Below are positions 5,775-8,826 of a stretch of 8,826 bases of DNA, in pieces (positions within the stretch are counted from its first letter, which is position 1; each line of letters starts with the position of its first letter). The notes under the pieces were generated by a model. The model did not search any database. It was not told the DNA's origin and was given only the letters and a program-made list of their open reading frames with translations. Position numbers and translations under genes: made by a program. The DNA comes from an uncultured Spartobacteria bacterium (GTDB taxonomy: Bacteria > Verrucomicrobiota > Verrucomicrobiia > Chthoniobacterales > JAATET01), in NCBI GenBank assembly GCA_937901895.1, contig CALGTD010000133.1:1-8826 (forward strand), given 5' to 3'.

Positions 5775-6386
5775 GTGCCCCGTCCTGTCCAGAAGAGTGA
5801 TTGTCCGACGAAATACCCCTTGATGGATTGTCCGCGCAGAAAAAACCCTGGATATGAAATTCACTCCCCCCCCGTCCGTTTGGCAGGCGTCATTGCGGAC
5901 TTCTTCAAAACCACGGCATACAACACGAATCGTCCCTATGTCTTTATTGACGAGGGTGGCCTGACCTTCGACACGCAGGAATTCAATATCGGCATCCAGA
6001 CCGAACTCCACGGCATCGGCGCCTTTACCAAAATTGGGGAAGGCACCCTCACCCTGAAGGGACTGCAGGATTACACCGGAAATACGGTTGTTGCGGAAGG
6101 CACCCTGTCGATCGACACGCCTTATCTTCCCGATCTATACTCGGTTTACCTCTACTCCGGTGCGACGCTGGATCTCGACTTCGACGGCACGGACACGATT
6201 CGCAGACTCTACGTCAACGGCGTGCGCGTGGCCAATGGGGTCTACGATGCCGGCAATCTCGGCACCTTCCTGTCCGGCACCGGCTCCCTGACCGTGGTTC
6301 CCGAACCCGAGGTCTACGCCGCCGGCGTTCTCGGGATTTTGGCCTTGGGTGCCTACAAGCGCCGCCGCAAGGCTCCCAAAGGCTGA
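5775..6386 (+). pseudogene. 5'-truncated PEP-CTERM / autotransporter-type beta-strand protein relic
   Basis: The open frame (203 codons from GTG 5775; ATG 5823 is also in frame) matches the C-terminal module of the downstream PEP-CTERM protein from Asp-Phe-Phe at 5898 onward. Shared features are NRPYV, GGLTFDTQEF, an autotransporter-associated repeat (KIGEGTLTL...YTGNTVV), GVYDAGNLG, GTGSLTVV, then Pro-Glu-Pro at about 176-178, a hydrophobic helix and KRRRK. The first 41 residues match nothing there and contain neither a signal peptide nor beta-helix repeats. A PEP-CTERM protein without export signal cannot reach the exosortase, so I call it a 5'-truncated or internally deleted copy. ATG 5854 in another frame begins ATGAAATTC, as the intact paralogue does, and runs into eight Cs; one extra C would join that start to this frame, but still give no signal peptide. 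A strong terminator follows. It could instead be a short expressed protein. Confidence 0.6.
5898..6386 (+). repeat. Duplicated C-terminal module, copy A (partner at 8194-8688)
   Basis: About 160 codons alignable with 8194-8688 along their length, both ending in PEP-CTERM anchors and terminators. Similarity is clear at protein level (for example GGLTFDTQEF identical in both, and YTGNT) but the DNA has diverged visibly in synonymous and non-synonymous positions, so the duplication is not recent. Confidence 0.75.
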
Positions 6387-6408
6387 CCGGAGCATCCATC
6401 CTCCTCTC

Positions 6409-6440
6409 GAAAGGCCGGAGCCGAAAGGTTCCGGCCTTTC
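6409..6440 (+). terminator. Strong intrinsic terminator after the truncated PEP-CTERM gene
   Basis: A 14-bp stem: 6409-6422 pairs with 6427-6440 around a GAAA tetraloop (6423-6426), with a single G-T wobble (6420/6429). It is followed by TGTTTCCTT. The core AAAGGCCGG/CCGGCCTTT is identical to the core of the terminator at 8704-8742. Confidence 0.88.
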
Positions 6441-6678
6441 TGTTTCCTTCAAACGGATTCACCCGGGATCTCCAATCTCGGAAAGGCTGCAAACCTTCTG
6501 CAGGCATTGCGTCCCGGACCGCTCGAATCAATCACCATCCGTTCGAGTTCCCCACTCCCCCCGGAACCACGGACGGGCGCGGGGGTTTGGGGCATTCGAT
6601 AACCCATTTGCGTCATCCATTCCCGTTGCGGTCACAAAAAGGGGGGACCAGTGTGCGTTGGTCAATCTCACCTCCATA
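6441..6678 (+). other. Intergenic leader before the intact PEP-CTERM gene
   Basis: With the terminator this is part of a 292-nt non-coding gap. The frame of the next gene stays open across it, but the translation is not family-like and lacks a signal peptide. I see no convincing promoter pair; GATAAC at 6598-6603 is a possible -10-like box without a partner. A short inverted repeat, GACCA (6646-6650) and TGGTC (6659-6663), lies 16 nt before the ATG. A G-run at 6641-6646 is too far upstream to act as a ribosome-binding site. Confidence 0.4.
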
Positions 6679-8688
6679 ATGAAATTCCCCGCATCACCCT
6701 TCCCCCGGGCTTTCCCGTTTCGCAAAGCTCTCCTTCCCGTCACCCTAGGCTGCGCGGCCATCAGCGCCCATGCCGCAAATAATTTCTGGGCGGTGGATGG
6801 GCCCGCCCTCTGGGTGGATGACGCCAATTGGTCTCTGGGAACCGCCCCGACGGGCAGCGATGTTGCCATCATCAACAACGGCGGAACGGCGCTGGTGGGC
6901 GAAGACATCATTACCGTTTCCAATCTTCGGCTGGTGGACGGAAGCCTCACGATCGAGGGAGGAGTCATCGGGAATGTCAGCGATATCATGCGGATTGGTG
7001 ACTACGCGCACAGCTCCCAGGAAGGCACCGTGAACCTTACGATGTCGAATTCGGGTTCGAACGCTCCTTCGATGATTACGGCAGCCGGACGCCTTTACAT
7101 CGCGGATGGCAACGGTGCCTCGACCACGGTCTCGACGGTGAACTTGACTCTCTCGGGTGATTCCACCATTTCCAGCGCGAGCGACTACGTCGTGATCGGC
7201 CGCCAGGGCGGCAAGGCAACGGTCGTCCTGAACGACGAGGCCAAAATCGAAAAGGTTGGCACGACAAACCGCTTCGTCATCGCCGACGGCGCATCGGGAA
7301 TCGCCGATATTACGTTGAACGGACACTCCTCCCTCATCTCGGCGACCCGAATGGATCTTGGAAATGGAGGACAATCGGACGTGAAGATGTATGGCACCTC
7401 CGAGATCTCGACGATCAACGGGGAGATCTACATCGGCAATGGCGCCACCGCCACCAGCACCCTTCTGGTTTCCGACAATGCGATTGTAACCAAGGGCGGC
7501 ACGAGCGGCTTTATCACCGTCGCTCGCGACAACTCGACCGGAACGCTGATCGTCGAAAAAGACGGGCAGGTCATCTCCGCCCAGCATCTGCGTCTCGGCG
7601 AAGGTGCAGCCGCCGATGCGACCATGATTCTGAGGGACAATGCCATCGTAACGATCGCCAATCGTCTCGATATGGGTGTGGTGGATGGACAGGGGGCGAA
7701 AGCGACGCTGACCATGAGTGACGAAGCCGAGATAATCATCAGCGGGAACGCCTCCGTGGCCATCGGCGCCGGAAACGGATCGCAGGCCGACTTCACGTTG
7801 TCCGACAGCGCCTCCATCACTGGTTCCAATTCGAAATGGAAGGTGGGCGATTTCGGAGGCGTGACCAATTCGGGAACAAGCGCCATCACTCTGAATGGAA
7901 GCTCGTCCCTTGAACTCCGTGAAATGACCGTCGGTCACATCGGGGATTCGTCGTCCACCGCAACCGTCACCATCAACGACAATGCAACGGTGAAGGTGAA
8001 TGACTTCGTCACGATCGGCCGGGACGACAATGCGGTTCACGGCGGAATGAATGGCCGCATCATCCTCAACGGAGGCACGCTTGCCACCAAGTCGATCCGC
8101 CAGGGCGGAATCGACGCAGGAGCGGAGCCCAATGCCACCCGCAACAACATCACGGCAAACGGCGGCACCATCCAGGCGCTGGACAGCGAAGTCGACTTCT
8201 TCCAGGCGACTGCGCACAATCTGAACCGGCCTTATGTGCAGATCGAGGCGGGCGGGTTGACGTTTGACACCCAGGAATTCCAGGTCCTCGTTCAGGGCAC
8301 GGTCCTCCACGGCACCGGCGACTTCACCAAGATCGGCATGGGAGAGTTGGTTTTCTTCGATGCGCAGACCTACACCGGCAATACCATCGTTGAAGAAGGT
8401 ATGCTGACGATCAGCACGGCCTACCTGTCGGACTTCTCGGCGGTTTACCTTTCCGAGGGTGTCACACTGACTCTGGACTTCGAGGGAACGGACCAGATCC
8501 ATGCGCTGTTTATCGACGGCGTCCTCCAGGACGAAGGTGTGTATGACAGCAGCAATCTCGGCGATTACCTCGCTGGCACGGGATCGCTGACGGTCGTCGT
8601 GCCCGAGCCTTCGACCTGCGCGCTCTTGGGCTTCGGACTGATCGGCCTCGTCGCCCACGTGCGCCGCATGCGTCGAAAGAACGCCTAA
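6679..8688 (+). CDS. Secreted repeat protein with PEP-CTERM sorting signal
   Basis: A 669-residue exported protein, probably a right-handed beta-helix (inferred). ATG 6679 opens a signal peptide with cleavage near Ala32 (AISAHA, then ANN). Next is a Trp-rich N-terminal segment (NNFWAV...WVDDANWSLGTAPTGSD) common in such proteins. Residues about 115-477 are 12-13 degenerate repeats of 25-30 residues following a T-hydrophobic-T-L-S-D-N-A...hydrophobic-IGxG pattern. Residues 506-640 form a module with an autotransporter-associated beta-strand repeat (TKIGMGEL...YTGNTIVEEG). The end is a PEP-CTERM signal: VPEPS (641-645), helix about 648-661, then RRMRRK. By family knowledge, exosortase recognises this tail and the protein is sorted to the surface or extracellular matrix; no exosortase is in the window. 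There is no C-terminal beta-barrel, so it is not a classical autotransporter. The ligand or role is unknown. No Shine-Dalgarno is seen. Confidence 0.9.
   Translation: MKFPASPFPRAFPFRKALLPVTLGCAAISAHAANNFWAVDGPALWVDDANWSLGTAPTGSDVAIINNGGTALVGEDIITVSNLRLVDGSLTIEGGVIGNVSDIMRIGDYAHSSQEGTVNLTMSNSGSNAPSMITAAGRLYIADGNGASTTVSTVNLTLSGDSTISSASDYVVIGRQGGKATVVLNDEAKIEKVGTTNRFVIADGASGIADITLNGHSSLISATRMDLGNGGQSDVKMYGTSEISTINGEIYIGNGATATSTLLVSDNAIVTKGGTSGFITVARDNSTGTLIVEKDGQVISAQHLRLGEGAAADATMILRDNAIVTIANRLDMGVVDGQGAKATLTMSDEAEIIISGNASVAIGAGNGSQADFTLSDSASITGSNSKWKVGDFGGVTNSGTSAITLNGSSSLELREMTVGHIGDSSSTATVTINDNATVKVNDFVTIGRDDNAVHGGMNGRIILNGGTLATKSIRQGGIDAGAEPNATRNNITANGGTIQALDSEVDFFQATAHNLNRPYVQIEAGGLTFDTQEFQVLVQGTVLHGTGDFTKIGMGELVFFDAQTYTGNTIVEEGMLTISTAYLSDFSAVYLSEGVTLTLDFEGTDQIHALFIDGVLQDEGVYDSSNLGDYLAGTGSLTVVVPEPSTCALLGFGLIGLVAHVRRMRRKNA
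7021..8109 (+). repeat. Degenerate tandem repeats encoding beta-helix rungs
   Basis: About 12-13 protein-level repeats of 25-30 residues inside the PEP-CTERM gene. Examples of the recurring unit are ATVVLNDEAKIEK, STLLVSDNAIVTKGG, ATMILRDNAIVTIAN, ATLTMSDEAEIIIS, ADFTLSDSASITGS and ATVTINDNATVKVN, each followed by a short strand ending near IGxG or LGxG. The DNA repeats are too diverged to be a simple satellite, so this is an old array kept by structure. Confidence 0.75.
8194..8688 (+). repeat. Duplicated C-terminal module, copy B (partner at 5898-6386)
   Basis: Encodes the shared PEP-CTERM module of the intact protein, beginning DFFQATAHNLNRPYV and ending in the sorting signal. It is slightly longer than copy A because of small insertions (for example VLVQGTVLHG against IGIQTELHG). 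Confidence 0.75.
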
Positions 8689-8703
8689 CAAGCCATTTCC
8701 CGC

Positions 8704-8748
8704 CAAAGGCCGGGTGACGCACACTGCGTTTCCCGGCCTTTGTTTTTT
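8704..8748 (+). terminator. Strong intrinsic terminator after the intact PEP-CTERM gene
   Basis: CAAAGGCCGGG (8704-8714) pairs perfectly with CCCGGCCTTTG (8732-8742), followed directly by six Ts (8743-8748). The 17-nt loop holds a second small stem, ACGCA (8717-8721) with TGCGT (8725-8729). It lies 16 nt after the stop codon. Confidence 0.93.
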
Positions 8749-8761
8749 AAGAGATCCCCTC

Positions 8762-8826
8762 TCATAACAGGAGCGTAAGCGTCACGCGGAGCGCCAGTAG
8801 CCGAGGCATATCCATACCTGTCATAT
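8762..8826 (-). CDS. Possible 3' end of a minus-strand gene (weak)
   Basis: Reading the minus strand inward from the window edge gives 20 open codons (MTGMDMPRLLALRVTLTLLL) ending at TGA, complement of 8762-8764. The composition would fit the end of a membrane protein, but 20 open codons are expected by chance in roughly a third of cases. No homology can be recognised. Confidence 0.15.
   Translation of the reverse strand, partial: MTGMDMPRLLALRVTLTLLL

Noticed and set aside
5845..5900. Programmed frameshift or phase-variation site at the C8 tract
   Set aside because: Not called as a feature because even the corrected frame would lack a signal peptide; kept only as a remark under the truncated gene.
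6349..6678. 110-codon N-terminal extension of the intact PEP-CTERM protein
   Set aside because: It would overlap the end of the preceding frame, cross a strong terminator and displace the signal peptide.
7021..8109. CRISPR array or RTX calcium-binding repeats
   Set aside because: The repeats exist only at protein level with no identical DNA units or spacers, and there is no GGxGxDx nonapeptide pattern.
6745..8724. 659-codon minus-strand open frame opposite the PEP-CTERM gene
   Set aside because: It is the complement of a clearly coding repeat gene. The translation is rich in Arg, Asp, Val and His with no family motif, and it runs through the terminator hairpin.

Overview
This is a GC-rich bacterial chromosomal window. 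The gene content suggests a Verrucomicrobiota-type polysaccharide degrader: several secreted family 43 glycosidases, PEP-CTERM (exosortase-sorted) proteins with autotransporter-type beta-strand repeats, and few recognisable Shine-Dalgarno sequences. The phylum is inferred from gene families and style; no marker such as rRNA is present.

Layout. Positions 1-841 hold the C-terminal third of a phosphoenolpyruvate carboxylase (ppc). After 17 nt, on the same strand, come three tandem paralogous secreted GH43 glycosidases (859-1800, 1884-2831, 2878-3855). The third overlaps by four bases (TTGA) a fumarylacetoacetate hydrolase (FAH)-family enzyme with a TTG start (3852-4658). Facing this block is lipoyl synthase lipA on the minus strand (4703-5602). 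Next come an apparently 5'-truncated PEP-CTERM gene (5775-6386) with a strong terminator, and an intact 669-residue PEP-CTERM protein built from about a dozen short beta-helix repeats (6679-8688), with a second strong terminator that shares the same stem core. The last 60 bases may hold the 3' end of a minus-strand gene, but this is weak.

How the genes may work together. The three GH43 enzymes carry signal peptides and the complete Asp/Asp/Glu catalytic set, so they probably act outside the cytoplasm on arabinose- or xylose-containing glycans. The translationally coupled FAH-family enzyme is cytoplasmic and could hydrolyse a diketo-acid intermediate of oxidative sugar breakdown; that link is inference. 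ppc and lipA are housekeeping genes of central metabolism. The intact PEP-CTERM protein is probably a surface or extracellular-matrix protein.

Most noteworthy: the GH43 triplication with patchy, conversion-like nucleotide similarity; a TTGA motif at nearly constant distance before the GH43 starts; the FAH start overlapping the last GH43 stop; the truncated PEP-CTERM relic with a C8 tract beside an ATGAAATTC start-like sequence; and apparent loss of aspartate-inhibition residues in the carboxylase. I saw no CRISPR array, tRNA, rRNA, transposase or defence system.
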